Assembly (NCBI RefSeq): GCF_002150505.1
Contig: NZ_MSSV01000009.1
Coordinates: 229,899 to 293,898 of the forward strand
Length of the DNA: 64,000 bases
Source of the DNA: Algoriphagus ratkowskyi
GTDB taxonomy: Bacteria; Bacteroidota; Bacteroidia; Cytophagales; Cyclobacteriaceae
Reading direction: 5' to 3'
Of this stretch, positions 46,244-55,341 are shown piece by piece; positions within the stretch are counted from its first letter, which is position 1, and each line of letters opens with the position of its first letter. The notes beneath the pieces are model-generated. The model did no database searches and was not told the origin of the DNA. It saw only the letters and a list, made by a program, of their open reading frames with translations. The position numbers and the translations under genes were made by a program.

Positions 46244-46966
46244 ATGGAATCACTACAAGGAAAAACCGCGCTGATCACAGGAGCTGGAAAAGGATTAGGC
46301 AAAGCAATTGCCATAGCTCTAGCAAAGGAAGGCGTTAATCTCGCACTTTTATCCAGAACAGAATCAGATCTATTGGCAGTCAAAGAAATCGTAGGAGAAA
46401 TCGACTCATCACTGAAAGTAAGCTATGCCGTTGCAGATCAGTCTGACTTCTCAAGCATCAAAACTGCAATCGCATCATTGACCTCCGAAGTTGGAGTGCC
46501 TGATATTTTAGTGAATAATGCGGGTGTTGGGAAGTTTGGGAAATTCCTCGATTTGGAAGTTTCCGAATGGGAAAACATCATTAAAGTCAACCTACTTGGC
46601 GTCTATTATATCATTCACGAAGTCCTTCCAGGTATGCTGGAGCGTAAATCAGGAGATATCGTGAATGTATCCTCTACCGCTGGCCAAAAGGGAAATGCGA
46701 TAACAAGTGCATACAGTGCATCCAAATTTGGATTAAATGGCCTAACCGAATCATTGATGATGGAAGTTCGGAAATCAGATATTCGTGTATTCAGTATGAC
46801 TCCTAGCACAATTGCCACTGATTTGGCTATCGGAAATAACCTGACAGATGGCAATCCTGACACAGTGCTGCAACCGGAGGATTTTGCTGAATTGCTAGTC
46901 TCTCACCTCAAACTACCAAAAAGAGCTTTGGTGAAAAACGTGGAGTTTTGGTCAACAAATCCATAA
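46244..46966 (+). CDS. short-chain dehydrogenase/reductase (3-ketoacyl-ACP reductase-like)
   Basis: NAD(P)H-dependent oxidoreductase of 240 residues. Rossmann motif TGAGKGLG at 12-19, NNAG at 91-94, catalytic Ser about 144 (VNVSSTAG), and Tyr157/Lys161 in SAYSASK. Many close relatives in Bacteroidota are annotated FabG-like, but the real substrate is often not acyl-ACP. It stands alone between terminators, so it is not part of a fatty-acid operon. No lesion. Confidence 0.9.
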   Translation: MESLQGKTALITGAGKGLGKAIAIALAKEGVNLALLSRTESDLLAVKEIVGEIDSSLKVSYAVADQSDFSSIKTAIASLTSEVGVPDILVNNAGVGKFGKFLDLEVSEWENIIKVNLLGVYYIIHEVLPGMLERKSGDIVNVSSTAGQKGNAITSAYSASKFGLNGLTESLMMEVRKSDIRVFSMTPSTIATDLAIGNNLTDGNPDTVLQPEDFAELLVSHLKLPKRALVKNVEFWSTNP

Positions 46967-46972
46967 TTTGTT

Positions 46973-47016
46973 CTGAGCAGTGATCTGCATTTAATTCATT
47001 GATCACTGCTCAGAAA
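46973..47016. terminator. perfect 14-bp inverted repeat between convergent genes
   Basis: TCTGAGCAGTGATC and its exact complement GATCACTGCTCAGA around a 16-base AT-rich loop. It lies between the SDR stop and the end of the xylanase pseudogene, whose last codons are inside the right arm. No T run, so termination is not certain. Confidence 0.5.
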
Positions 47017-48114
47017 CTTCCCTCAACTTCTCAAAAACATCCTCCTTCAACTTCAACTCTCGATCAAAAAGTAAAGGATAATTAGTGCGCCCACGTACTG
47101 GAAAGTTATTCAACCAACTTTTTCCATCATGCAGGCCCCACAAAGTAACTCTGCTGATTTTGTCTTTATGTTTCTGGAAAAGCTGAAAAAGGTCGGCATA
47201 TCGCTGTGCAAGTTTCACTTTAGCCTCCGGAGAAATCCCATTTACAAAAGGATTGTACTCCGGAGAATTCGCAAAGTTGATGTTCAAATCAGCTCCTTGA
47301 GCACTACTAGGTCGAGGAAGCACATCCACATCAAGCTCAGTAATCACGACCTTGAAACCAGCTTCAGAGATTTCAATAATCCCTTGCTCTATATCCTCCA
47401 GTGTAGGACTGCCCAGCATGTAATGCCCCTGCATTCCAATGGCATCAACACGAATCCCCTCAGCTTTCATTTCCTTCGCCAGCTCCAAAATTCCTTTTCG
47501 CTTCGAAGCTTTCCACACATTGTAGTCATTGTAATAAAGTTCGGCTTCAGGATCTACTTCATGCGCCTTGCGAAAAGCTACTTTAATAAAATCCTTTCCC
47601 GCGACATTGTACCATTTTGATTCCCTAAAACTCCCGTCTTCATTGAAGGCCTCATTCACCACATCCCAACCGTCAATTCTTCCTTTGTATCGCCCAGCTA
47701 CTGCAGCTATATGATCCCCCATTCTGGAAAGCAATTCATTTTTGCCAACTAAATCTCCTCCTTCATCCTCAAACACCCAATCTGGAACCTGCTGATGCCA
47801 AACCAAACAATGGCCTATCGTAAAAGCACCTAGTTTTTTCCCCAAGTCCACATAATCATCTCCAAACTCAAAATCAAAACGATCCAATTCTGGATGACCT
47901 TCTCCCATTTCAATCCATTTTCAGGACTTAAACTGTTAAAATGCTTCTCAATTACGGCTAAAGCTCCTGTCTCCTTTCCAGATACCTGCTGCACATTTAC
48001 CGCAACTCCTATGAAAAAGCTATCTTTGAAAAGATCTTTAAGACCATCATCTTTTGGTTTTTGAGCTGAAAAAATTACAGTAAGTAGAATAAAGGTTAGC
48101 GTAGTTCTTAACAT
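47003..48114 (-). pseudogene. GH10 endo-1,4-beta-xylanase with a one-base frameshift
   Basis: The upstream part (from ATG at 48114) encodes a leader (LRTTLTFILLTVIFSA), then FFIGVAVNVQQVSG and HFNSLSPENGLKWEKV, typical of the GH10 N-terminus. After KWEKV the frame breaks at about 47893-47898. One missing base restores HPELDRFDFEFGDDYVD and the rest of the barrel. Catalytic acid/base Glu is in DVVNEAFNEDG and the nucleophile Glu in VITELDVD, so the active site is otherwise intact. Only the reading frame is lost. A free start near 47908 could produce an N-truncated, unexported barrel lacking the first strands, so activity is unlikely. Confidence 0.88.
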
Positions 48115-48233
48115 AGTTATTTTAGTTTAATAGGCTTAGGCAAATTAGCAAAAAGAATATTCTTATACTGATTTGCTTAAAATATGGTCTCAAATCTAGA
48201 AATAGTATACATTAACCAATCATAATTCTATTT

Positions 48234-48263
48234 TTTGACAAAAGTCAAGGTATAAAATTTTTG
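48234..48263 (+). promoter_or_regulatory. candidate promoter of the beta-helix / diheme cytochrome operon
   Basis: TTTG at 48234-48237 and AATTTTTG at 48256-48263 with 18 bases between, close to TTTG-N(17-23)-TAnnTTTG. A further exact TAGCTTTG lies at 48272-48279 but without a well-spaced upstream box. Confidence 0.3.
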
Positions 48264-48308
48264 TATATACCTAGCTTTGAAACTAAGAGTAAACTCACCG
48301 AAAAAATC

Positions 48309-49601
48309 ATGAAACAACTCAATTACCTAGTTCTATTTCTAGTTGCGATCATTGGATTTAGCTGTAGCACTTCTTCAAATGAACAGACTTTTGACACATC
48401 GAATCTCGTACGTGCTTCAGCAGAGGAAACAGACAAACTAGTGGAAGAATTTATTATGGCGGAAGATGGGGCTATTATCGATATCCCGGCAGGTTTTTAT
48501 GAGTTCAACACCCAACTTATCCTCGACAACAAGTCCAATATCATCATTAAAGGTGCTGGAATGGAAAACACCGTACTTTCATTTAAAAATTTGAAGACGG
48601 GCGGAGAAGGAATCAAGTTGGTAGGAAATAACCTAACGATCCAAGATCTAACTGTAGAAGATGCACCTGGTGATGGAGTGAAAGTCCAACATACTGACGG
48701 AATTACTTTTCGCAGAATCAACGTAACATGGACGAATGGAGATAAGTCAAAAAATGGCACATACGCGATCTATCCTGTTCAATGCAAGAATGTAATGATC
48801 GATGAGGTCATCGCTTCTCACTCCCGTGATGCCGGAATCTACGTAGGTCAGTCTGAAAATATTGTTGTCAAAAACTCTCTTGCTTTTGGTAATGTGGCTG
48901 GCATCGAGATAGAAAACTGTGACAATGCCGAGGTATATGGCAACGTAGCCCGTGATAATGCAGGTGGAATCTTGGTTTTTAACCTTCCGGGTTTGCCAAA
49001 AGCTGATGGAGCAAGAACCAAAATCTACGACAATGACATCATCGATAATAACCATGAAAACTTCGCTACCGCTAACGGTGAGGGAGCAAATGGCAACACG
49101 GTAACAATGATTCCTCCTGGATCAGGCATAATATTATTGGCTGCCAAAGAAGTAGAAATCTACAACAACCGCATCCTACGCAATAAAACCACTGGTATCG
49201 GCATCGCTAGTTACCAGATTACTGGTTTTCCGGCAGAGGCACCGAACTGGTCTCCTTACACTTCCGATATTTATATTCATGACAATGAGTATGACCGTAC
49301 AAAAGGCTTTCCAGATCTCACCAGAGAACTAGGGCAATTGATCAGCATATACAATGCACACGGCAAAGCCAAAACGCAGGACATTATCTATGACGGAATT
49401 TTTGATGAGTCTATTAGCAAGGATATCTTGAGTAATCCGATGAGAATTTGCTTGTCCGAAAAAAATATAGCCGATCTATTCTTCACCCGCTTCTTCTTAA
49501 TGGATGGTGACGACAATATTGAGTCATTTGCAGATGCTACACCTTTCCAAAACTGTAACGTCAGCGTAAACACCAACGTCAGCGCAGTAGCTGAAATGTA
49601 A
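48309..49601 (+). CDS. parallel beta-helix repeat lipoprotein
   Basis: Lipoprotein of 430 residues. The ATG at 48309 gives a lipobox-type leader (LVLFLVAIIGFSC). The upstream frame start is rejected because it delays the signal. A right-handed beta-helix covers most of the rest, visible as repeated rungs such as NIIIKGAGMENTVLSF, NIVVKNSLAFGNVAGIEIEN and KEVEIYNNRILRNKTTGIGI. Such folds bind or cleave acidic polysaccharide, but no pectate-lyase Ca/Arg motif is obvious. Its stop overlaps the start of the diheme cytochrome by one base (TAATG), so the two are translationally coupled, as in the SO2929/SO2930 pair of Shewanella. Confidence 0.85.
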   Translation: MKQLNYLVLFLVAIIGFSCSTSSNEQTFDTSNLVRASAEETDKLVEEFIMAEDGAIIDIPAGFYEFNTQLILDNKSNIIIKGAGMENTVLSFKNLKTGGEGIKLVGNNLTIQDLTVEDAPGDGVKVQHTDGITFRRINVTWTNGDKSKNGTYAIYPVQCKNVMIDEVIASHSRDAGIYVGQSENIVVKNSLAFGNVAGIEIENCDNAEVYGNVARDNAGGILVFNLPGLPKADGARTKIYDNDIIDNNHENFATANGEGANGNTVTMIPPGSGIILLAAKEVEIYNNRILRNKTTGIGIASYQITGFPAEAPNWSPYTSDIYIHDNEYDRTKGFPDLTRELGQLISIYNAHGKAKTQDIIYDGIFDESISKDILSNPMRICLSEKNIADLFFTRFFLMDGDDNIESFADATPFQNCNVSVNTNVSAVAEM

Positions 49602-50692
49602 TGAAAACCACTAAAATCTTCTGGGGATTTAATCTGTTGCTAGCCTTGGTGATTGTCAGTTTCGCCTGCCAAAACGAAGCTACAAAAACGGAAATCGCAG
49701 CCCCTGTTTACACAGATGAGGTTGCATCTGGAGTTTTTCCTTACGAACGACTTTCTACTTATGGTTTCTTTTCTGGAGAACTAAACCAGCTCAACCCGAT
49801 AGAGGAAGTGATCCCCTACAAACCTGCTTCCTCACTTTTCACAGATTACGCCATGAAAAGTCGCTTTATTTTCTTTCCTGAAGGGAAAAAAGCTGTTTTA
49901 TTGGCCAATGAAATTGATTATCCTCAGGGGACTATTTTAATCAAGAATTTCTATTATCCCGCCGATTTCAGGAAACCAGAGGGCAAAAGAAGAATAATTG
50001 AAACTCGGCTTTTTATAAATGAGGCAAAAGGATGGCAAGGCTATCCATACATATGGGATGACAGCCAGACTGAGGCGATTTTGAAAGTCATAGGTGGAGA
50101 AATTGAAGTTTCATTTACCGATTACGAAGGAAAAGATCAGGTGATCAATTACATCGTACCCAATAAAAATCAGTGCAAAACCTGCCATAATAATTCTGAA
50201 AATTTGGTTCCTATTGGTGTAAAAGTACAGCATCTTAATAACGAATTAGAATATAATACTGGCAAAAACAATCAATTAGCTTATTGGACGGAGCTAGATA
50301 AACTTGAAGGTTTTGAAGGTGAAAAAGCTCATCCTTCCATGATCAACTATGAAGACAAAAATCTTCCTTTAGATGATCGCGCGATGGCCTATTTGGATAT
50401 TAATTGCTCTCATTGTCATAGCGCAGTTGGCCCAGCAAGCACATCAGGCCTATTCCTCTCTTACGATCAAACAGATCCACGGAAGCTTGGAGTCAATAAA
50501 ATCCCCGTTGCAGCAGGTAATGGCGCTGGCACATTTGATTTTGACATCGTTCCAGGTAAAGCAGATGAATCTATTCTCACACATAGGATGAACTCCACGG
50601 AAGTAGGAGTGGCTATGCCGGAGCTTGGAAGAACAACCGTCCATAAGGAAGGCGTTCAGCTAATCAAGAATTGGATTAATGGAATGAAGTGA
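49601..50692 (+). CDS. SO2930-family diheme c-type cytochrome
   Basis: Periplasmic lipoprotein of 363 residues (leader LLLALVIVSFAC). Two heme c sites are visible: CKTCH at residues 192-196 and CSHCH at 269-273, with candidate distal Met in the C-terminal HRMNSTEVGVAMPELG. The N-terminal half contains SGVFPYERLSTYGFFSGEL, characteristic of the SO2930 group. Coupled to the beta-helix gene, so the two products probably form one periplasmic or outer-membrane unit. The redox role is unknown. Could accept electrons during extracellular substrate oxidation (inference). Confidence 0.9.
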   Translation: MKTTKIFWGFNLLLALVIVSFACQNEATKTEIAAPVYTDEVASGVFPYERLSTYGFFSGELNQLNPIEEVIPYKPASSLFTDYAMKSRFIFFPEGKKAVLLANEIDYPQGTILIKNFYYPADFRKPEGKRRIIETRLFINEAKGWQGYPYIWDDSQTEAILKVIGGEIEVSFTDYEGKDQVINYIVPNKNQCKTCHNNSENLVPIGVKVQHLNNELEYNTGKNNQLAYWTELDKLEGFEGEKAHPSMINYEDKNLPLDDRAMAYLDINCSHCHSAVGPASTSGLFLSYDQTDPRKLGVNKIPVAAGNGAGTFDFDIVPGKADESILTHRMNSTEVGVAMPELGRTTVHKEGVQLIKNWINGMK

Positions 50693-50775
50693 AGTATGAC
50701 CGATGCTGCGAATTCATTCAATTTGACCTTATAGAAAATCGTAAACTTCTACTGAAAAAATTACTCAAACAAATG

Positions 50776-50795
50776 AAGCCTGAACTATCAGGCTT
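50776..50795 (+). terminator. terminator candidate after the diheme cytochrome gene
   Basis: AAGCCTGA-ACTA-TCAGGCTT stem followed by TGTGTTTT on the plus strand. Confidence 0.55.
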
Positions 50796-50828
50796 TGTGT
50801 TTTCCTTCCCCTTTGCGGTTAAACAAAA

Positions 50829-50861
50829 AAAATGCCTCCACTTTTAAAAGGGAGGCATTTT
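50829..50861 (-). terminator. terminator of the second beta-barrel gene
   Basis: AAAATGCCTCC / GGAGGCATTTT stem 17 bases beyond the stop of the leftward gene, with a T-rich tail on the minus strand. Confidence 0.75.
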
Positions 50862-50878
50862 CAATTTACTAATACTTC

Positions 50879-51475
50879 TTAGAATGTGAAACCAGCAGAT
50901 AATTTAAATCCTCTGTTATAAACATCAGCGTCAGAATCCTTGAAGATCGGTGTAAAACCATAATCATAAGAAGCCTGAACATTGAAGCCCTTAGGAAGAT
51001 TATATCCTAGTCCGAAAACTAAGCCCAAATCAGTTTCTTTGATATCATCAGAATCATAAGAAACTGTATTCCCGAAGAAATCACCTTCAAACTTAGATTT
51101 TGCTAAGAAAGAAATCTGAGGTCCAGCGAAAATATTAAATCCCGCAGAAGGGTATAATCTGAAAAGTACTGGCACATCTACATAACTTAATATCGCTCTG
51201 CTATTTGCTATGTTGTCATACTGAGTACCTTTTACCGAATAGAACACACCTGGCTCTAAAGCCAATCGATCTGTCATGAATAACATGGTGTAACCACCTA
51301 CATGAAAGCCTACTCTATTAGTGTAGTCATTTTCTGAGACATCAGAACCTCCAAAGTTAAAGAGGCTGGCACCACCTCTAACACCAAAACCACCTGGCTT
51401 ATCAGCCGATAGTTGCGCATGAGACATTTGACTTACGCCAATTCCTAGGGCAAGAAATAACAATAATTTTTTCAT
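50879..51475 (-). CDS. outer membrane beta-barrel protein, PorT family
   Basis: 198 residues with signal peptide (MKKLLLFLALGIGVSQMSHA). Beta-barrel strands include FGVRGGASLFNFGG, LALEPGVFYSVKGTQYD, DVPVLFRLYPSAGFNIFAGP and a terminal GFKLSAGFTF ending in Phe. It shares domain order and several segments (VPVLFR / LPVLLR, NIFAGPQ / NVFAGPQ) with the protein at 19.5-20.1 kb but is diverged, so they are old paralogues. Function not known. Confidence 0.88.
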   Translation of the reverse strand: MKKLLLFLALGIGVSQMSHAQLSADKPGGFGVRGGASLFNFGGSDVSENDYTNRVGFHVGGYTMLFMTDRLALEPGVFYSVKGTQYDNIANSRAILSYVDVPVLFRLYPSAGFNIFAGPQISFLAKSKFEGDFFGNTVSYDSDDIKETDLGLVFGLGYNLPKGFNVQASYDYGFTPIFKDSDADVYNRGFKLSAGFTF

Positions 51476-51548
51476 AGTCGAATACTAGTTGGTTTTCCAA
51501 ATCCTATTGCCACGACCATGCCAAAAAAATATCACTCTAATTAAAAAG

Positions 51549-52622
51549 CTACCCTATTACCTTTTTATCGATGTAATTTGAATTCAATAAACTCAGCGCC
51601 CCCATATATTTCATGTCAAAATTCAGTGTATCACCCACCTTATAGTTATTAGGATTTACCCCTAAATTAATGATCAACATATCAGAGCTTCCTCCAAGGA
51701 TTTCATATTCCCCATCTACAGGCAATAAGTACTTTGGATCCACATCAAGTAATCCTATGTCAATGATGGCTCTGAAAGAGCTTTTACCGTAGAGTGACTC
51801 ATCGATTTCCATGGTCTCTCCTTGAGGATTAGCAGCAAGATTACCAACTGGTAAAAGCGGTTTTTCCTGCATTTCAATGATCTCAGCGTGCAATTCAAAC
51901 ACATCTCCATTCATGCCTGCAATCACATTTTCCTCAAATAAATCTACTCCAAAATACAAGGTCTCTCCTACCCGGAAATGATTGATCCCTTTAGGCAATT
52001 GCTGGGTCAGCATGAGCGGAATAGTCACAGAGGTACCGGCAGAAACCCATGGTATTTCCTTATTGAATTTCAACTCAATAATTTGTTTGTAAAGAGATAG
52101 CTGAATGAGTTTATCCGTCGAAGGCATCACCCCATTTAGGCAATTTAAGTTAGTGCCAAGGCCGATGACGTCGATGTTTGGTAGCTGGAAAATCTGGGAA
52201 TAAAATTCCACCAATTGCTCTCCCATCACCCCTTCACGCAGGTCACCCGTTTCGACCATTATTATGATTTTGTGAATCCTATTTTGCCCCACAGCCTCTT
52301 GACTGATCCAACGAATAGTTTCCAATTCGCTATTCAAGCTTACATCTGCAAACTGGACCATTTTGCCAATATTTCTTTTGGAAACCGGCTTGATATATAC
52401 CGTTTGAATTTCGGAGTTGAGAGATTTCACCATCGCCAAATTAGAAATCCGGCTATCATGAATTTCCCTCACTCCAAGATTAATAAGCTCTTGAAGAAAA
52501 AGTCTGTTTCCACAGAGTAATTTTGACACTACTCCCCATGAGACTTCACTATGTTCGAAAGTTTTTTTGAGAAAGTCAAAGTTCTCCTTAAGCTTACCTC
52601 TATTTAAAGTCAAAAAAGCCAT
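51549..52622 (-). CDS. alanine racemase-like PLP enzyme (ornithine racemase / YhfX type)
   Basis: PLP-dependent fold-type III enzyme, 357 residues. The Lys expected to bind PLP is in WGVVSKLLCGN near residue 34. Barrel strands show VREIHDSRISNLAM and IIIMVETGDLREGVM, followed by a C-terminal beta-domain. The closest pattern is the ornithine racemase group, which acts on a basic amino acid rather than alanine. It is separated from the GNAT gene by one base and from the SSS transporter by one short gene, so a pathway for uptake and racemisation/acylation of an amino acid is likely (inference). Confidence 0.84.
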   Translation of the reverse strand: MAFLTLNRGKLKENFDFLKKTFEHSEVSWGVVSKLLCGNRLFLQELINLGVREIHDSRISNLAMVKSLNSEIQTVYIKPVSKRNIGKMVQFADVSLNSELETIRWISQEAVGQNRIHKIIIMVETGDLREGVMGEQLVEFYSQIFQLPNIDVIGLGTNLNCLNGVMPSTDKLIQLSLYKQIIELKFNKEIPWVSAGTSVTIPLMLTQQLPKGINHFRVGETLYFGVDLFEENVIAGMNGDVFELHAEIIEMQEKPLLPVGNLAANPQGETMEIDESLYGKSSFRAIIDIGLLDVDPKYLLPVDGEYEILGGSSDMLIINLGVNPNNYKVGDTLNFDMKYMGALSLLNSNYIDKKVIG

Positions 52623-52623
52623 G

Positions 52624-53064
52624 CTACTTAGTTAGTCTCATTTCGAGATATTTATTAGTGAAGCCAATTCTTTCGTAAAGTTTCTTTGCAGGATTTTCAG
52701 GCTCCACGTGTAGAGCTATTGACCCATTGGCCATTTTGATAGCCAATTCCATGATTTTCCCACCAATCCCTTTTCCTCTTTGCGCAGCATCTACAGCAAT
52801 GTAAACCAAAATATTCTCTGGAATATATCCAGACATACCTGTTTTATTCATGATTAACACCCCAAGAAGTTTCCCTTCTTCGCGAGCCATCACTACAAAA
52901 CCTCCAGCATGCATGCTTTGATCGAGTGCATAATCAAGGCACTTCATAATATCATCTTTTGGATCGCCATACTGCCCAAGGTGATGAAAAAGGAAATCTG
53001 CGATCTCATTTTTTTGAAGATATGTTGCAGAATCAATGGCTGATAAAGTTTCTAGTTTGATCAT
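52624..53064 (-). CDS. GNAT family N-acetyltransferase
   Basis: 146-residue acetyl-CoA-dependent transferase. The AcCoA pyrophosphate loop is RGKGIGGKIMELAI (the R/Q-x-x-G-x-G/A motif). The preceding strand is NILVYIAVDAAQ and the C-terminal NPAKKLYERIGF completes the fold. It overlaps the SSS transporter gene by four bases and is one base from the racemase gene. It may acetylate the amino acid imported by the transporter. The exact substrate is unknown. Confidence 0.88.
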   Translation of the reverse strand: MIKLETLSAIDSATYLQKNEIADFLFHHLGQYGDPKDDIMKCLDYALDQSMHAGGFVVMAREEGKLLGVLIMNKTGMSGYIPENILVYIAVDAAQRGKGIGGKIMELAIKMANGSIALHVEPENPAKKLYERIGFTNKYLEMRLTK

Positions 53065-54497
53065 ATTGATTTTAACTTTGAACTGTTAATTTTTTCGAAA
53101 TAAATTACTGACAAAAACGTCAGCAAAGAGAGCGTAAGCCCAAATAAATTGGCATCTAAGCCAAGCGGAAGTGAGACTTCAGCGATAATCAATCCTGCAG
53201 TCAAGGATCCACCAGCAATCATGGAGGAAGTAGCTGCTGTGGCACTGTTCTGTCCAAAGAACAAACCTGCCACTACTGGCACAAATAGCCCTGAAACCAT
53301 AAACGCATAGGAATATAACATCAAACTCAAAACTTCCGTCATTTGCCAAGCAATAATAATTGCAACTATTCCGATGAGTAAAGTAAGAAGCTGAGACATT
53401 CTCATCTCCTCCTTCAGAGATTTTTGTTTGAAATACTTACCTATGATATCGGTTGTCAAATTTCCCGAAGCGGCCATTAAACAGGAATCTGCAGTAGAGA
53501 GAACTGCGGAGAAATAAGCAGACATCATCAAACCCAAAATACCAGCAGGTAAAATCTGGCTTAGTAAAACTGGAAGTCCCATCTCGGGATCCATGGCTGT
53601 GGTAAAACCTTCCAATGCACCTTGCTCCACTGCTACTCTAGATAGTAAACCTAAAGAAACACCTAAAAGTGCCATGATGGGCCATTCAAATAAGCCCGCA
53701 ATAAACCATGCCTTTTTTGCAGATTGGACATCTCGCGCTGCAAAGATCCGCTGATAGAGGGTCATTCCCACAAACCATATGGGGATAATCGTGATTCCCC
53801 AATTAGCCAGATCCTGCCATCTCAGATTGGAAAATGAAAAAAACTCCTGCGGCAATGTGCTCTGTATCCCTTCCCAGCCTCCAACAAAATTGTATGAAAT
53901 CGGAATGCCAATGAACATTAATCCCGCCATTAATACTATCCATTGTATGGTATCCGTGTAAATCACAGCTTTCAGGCCACCCATCACAGTATAGACTACA
54001 GCTATGGCTCCCATGACCAACAAAGCATACGAAAGATCGAGTTCTTTGAAAGTACCAGAAGCTAGTTTTGCCCCAGCTAGTAACTGAGAAGAAGTAAATC
54101 CTAGATATCCAAGAAAGCAGATTACTGCTGCAACTTTGGCAGTAGTGGAATTATAAAGGTGTCCGATGATCTGAGGAAAGGTGAAAAACTTAGCAAAAGC
54201 TGGGTCTGATTTTACTCTCGGAATCAAAACTACCGCAGCAAGCCAAGCTCCTAATAGACCTGTGAAGAGCATCCAGGAACCAGACATCCCCATCACAAAA
54301 CCTAGTCCGCCTAGGCCAATAGAAAAACCTCCGCCTACGTCAGTCGCTACGACTGATAGACCAATATGCCAATGGCCAATGTTCCGACCTCCCACATAGT
54401 AATCCTCCTGATCTGAGTTCTTTCTCATGTAAAAAAATCCCACACCCAGCATCGCCAGCATGTAGGCCACAAAGATCCCCAGATCTATATAACTCAT
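53061..54497 (-). CDS. sodium:solute symporter (SSS family)
   Basis: Na+-coupled uptake system, 478 residues, about thirteen transmembrane helices. Family features are DYYVGGRNIGHWHIGLS near the N-terminus and GGGFSIGLGGLGFVMG. Later come TIQWIVLMAGL and the Na-site-like STADSCLMAASGNL. It is first in an operon with a GNAT acetyltransferase (four-base overlap) and an amino-acid-racemase-like gene. The cargo is therefore probably an amino acid or derived amine (inference). Confidence 0.9.
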   Translation of the reverse strand: MSYIDLGIFVAYMLAMLGVGFFYMRKNSDQEDYYVGGRNIGHWHIGLSVVATDVGGGFSIGLGGLGFVMGMSGSWMLFTGLLGAWLAAVVLIPRVKSDPAFAKFFTFPQIIGHLYNSTTAKVAAVICFLGYLGFTSSQLLAGAKLASGTFKELDLSYALLVMGAIAVVYTVMGGLKAVIYTDTIQWIVLMAGLMFIGIPISYNFVGGWEGIQSTLPQEFFSFSNLRWQDLANWGITIIPIWFVGMTLYQRIFAARDVQSAKKAWFIAGLFEWPIMALLGVSLGLLSRVAVEQGALEGFTTAMDPEMGLPVLLSQILPAGILGLMMSAYFSAVLSTADSCLMAASGNLTTDIIGKYFKQKSLKEEMRMSQLLTLLIGIVAIIIAWQMTEVLSLMLYSYAFMVSGLFVPVVAGLFFGQNSATAATSSMIAGGSLTAGLIIAEVSLPLGLDANLFGLTLSLLTFLSVIYFEKINSSKLKSI

Positions 54498-54963
54498 ATC
54501 TATTTTCTATTTGTAACAAAATCTTTTTAAAATATAATTTTTCAAAGTTAGGCAATAAGCCTCGTATTCAAAATTTTATTGGGTTTTTAGGTAAAGATTA
54601 ATCTCTGAGTGCAATTTCGTGTTGAAATAGTATAAATACAGAAAATTGTGAGGAATCAATTATTGAGTCCATTTCGCCCCATGGCAACTGGTATGTCATA
54701 GGTCTGAGCTAAGAAACCAAAGAGTATACAAGCACAGACAGAATTGTGGAAAATCACTTTATAACAAAAATGTCTAATGCTCTCCGGAGGTGGCAGAAAA
54801 TTTTGCTTTTCTAGCTGGAAGATGAAATAGCTGTTTGAAACTGTCGTAAACGGAAAAAGAAAAGTGCGCGACCTTTTAAAAAAATGGAGAAATATTTAGT
54901 CCGGCTAGTGAAGTTAAGTAAACGTCAAAGTTTGAAGAGTTGAATTCCTGTACTCAAGATTAA
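54498..54963. other. intergenic region with no recognised gene
   Basis: Between the symporter start and the end of the sigma-like gene I see no intact frame, strong hairpin or repeat. It must contain the promoter of the leftward symporter operon. Confidence 0.4.
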
Positions 54964-55281
54964 TCAAGGAGTTGTTTTTTCATCTGTGCTGCTGATACTT
55001 GCTCCTGAACAACACTCACGAAAAATAGCCAGAGCTTTGATTGTTTTGCTGCTTTTTTCTTTAGCTATATCAATCAAAGACATTAAAGGACTTCGTAAAG
55101 GAAAGGTTTCATTATTAGTGTAAGCTGACAAAAACACCTTCTCAAGTACTTTTCCAGCTATGGGATCTTGCTGAACAATGCTTAGAATTTTGCCATATAC
55201 AGGCGGCGCATACACATCATAGAGCTCGGGGGTTAATTTCCGGCTATTCTGAATTTTCTCTTGATTGTTATCCAGCTTCAT
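54964..55281 (-). CDS. small protein resembling sigma-70 region 2
   Basis: 105 residues. The segment LYDVYAPPVYGKILSIVQQD and the following GKVLEKVFLSAYTN (about residues 19-57) match the beginning of region 2 of ECF sigma factors (LYDxYxPxLYGxILRIVxD, xEDVLQxxFxxxW pattern). The DNA-melting and region 4 parts are missing. It is therefore either a truncated sigma factor or a regulator that mimics region 2, for example by titrating an anti-sigma factor. A C-terminal Cys-Cys (FRECCSGAS) is notable. It lies 60 bases downstream of the RsbQ-like gene, on the same strand, which adds a link to stress-sigma control. Confidence 0.6.
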   Translation of the reverse strand: MKLDNNQEKIQNSRKLTPELYDVYAPPVYGKILSIVQQDPIAGKVLEKVFLSAYTNNETFPLRSPLMSLIDIAKEKSSKTIKALAIFRECCSGASISSTDEKTTP

Positions 55282-55341
55282 AAAATTTTCAATTAGAAGA
55301 CTTAAGGTACGAAGTATCTCATTTCGAGCACTATCGACTTC

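Noticed and set aside
48497..49055. Antisense frames in the beta-helix gene
   Set aside because: Shadows of the repetitive beta-helix coding sequence.
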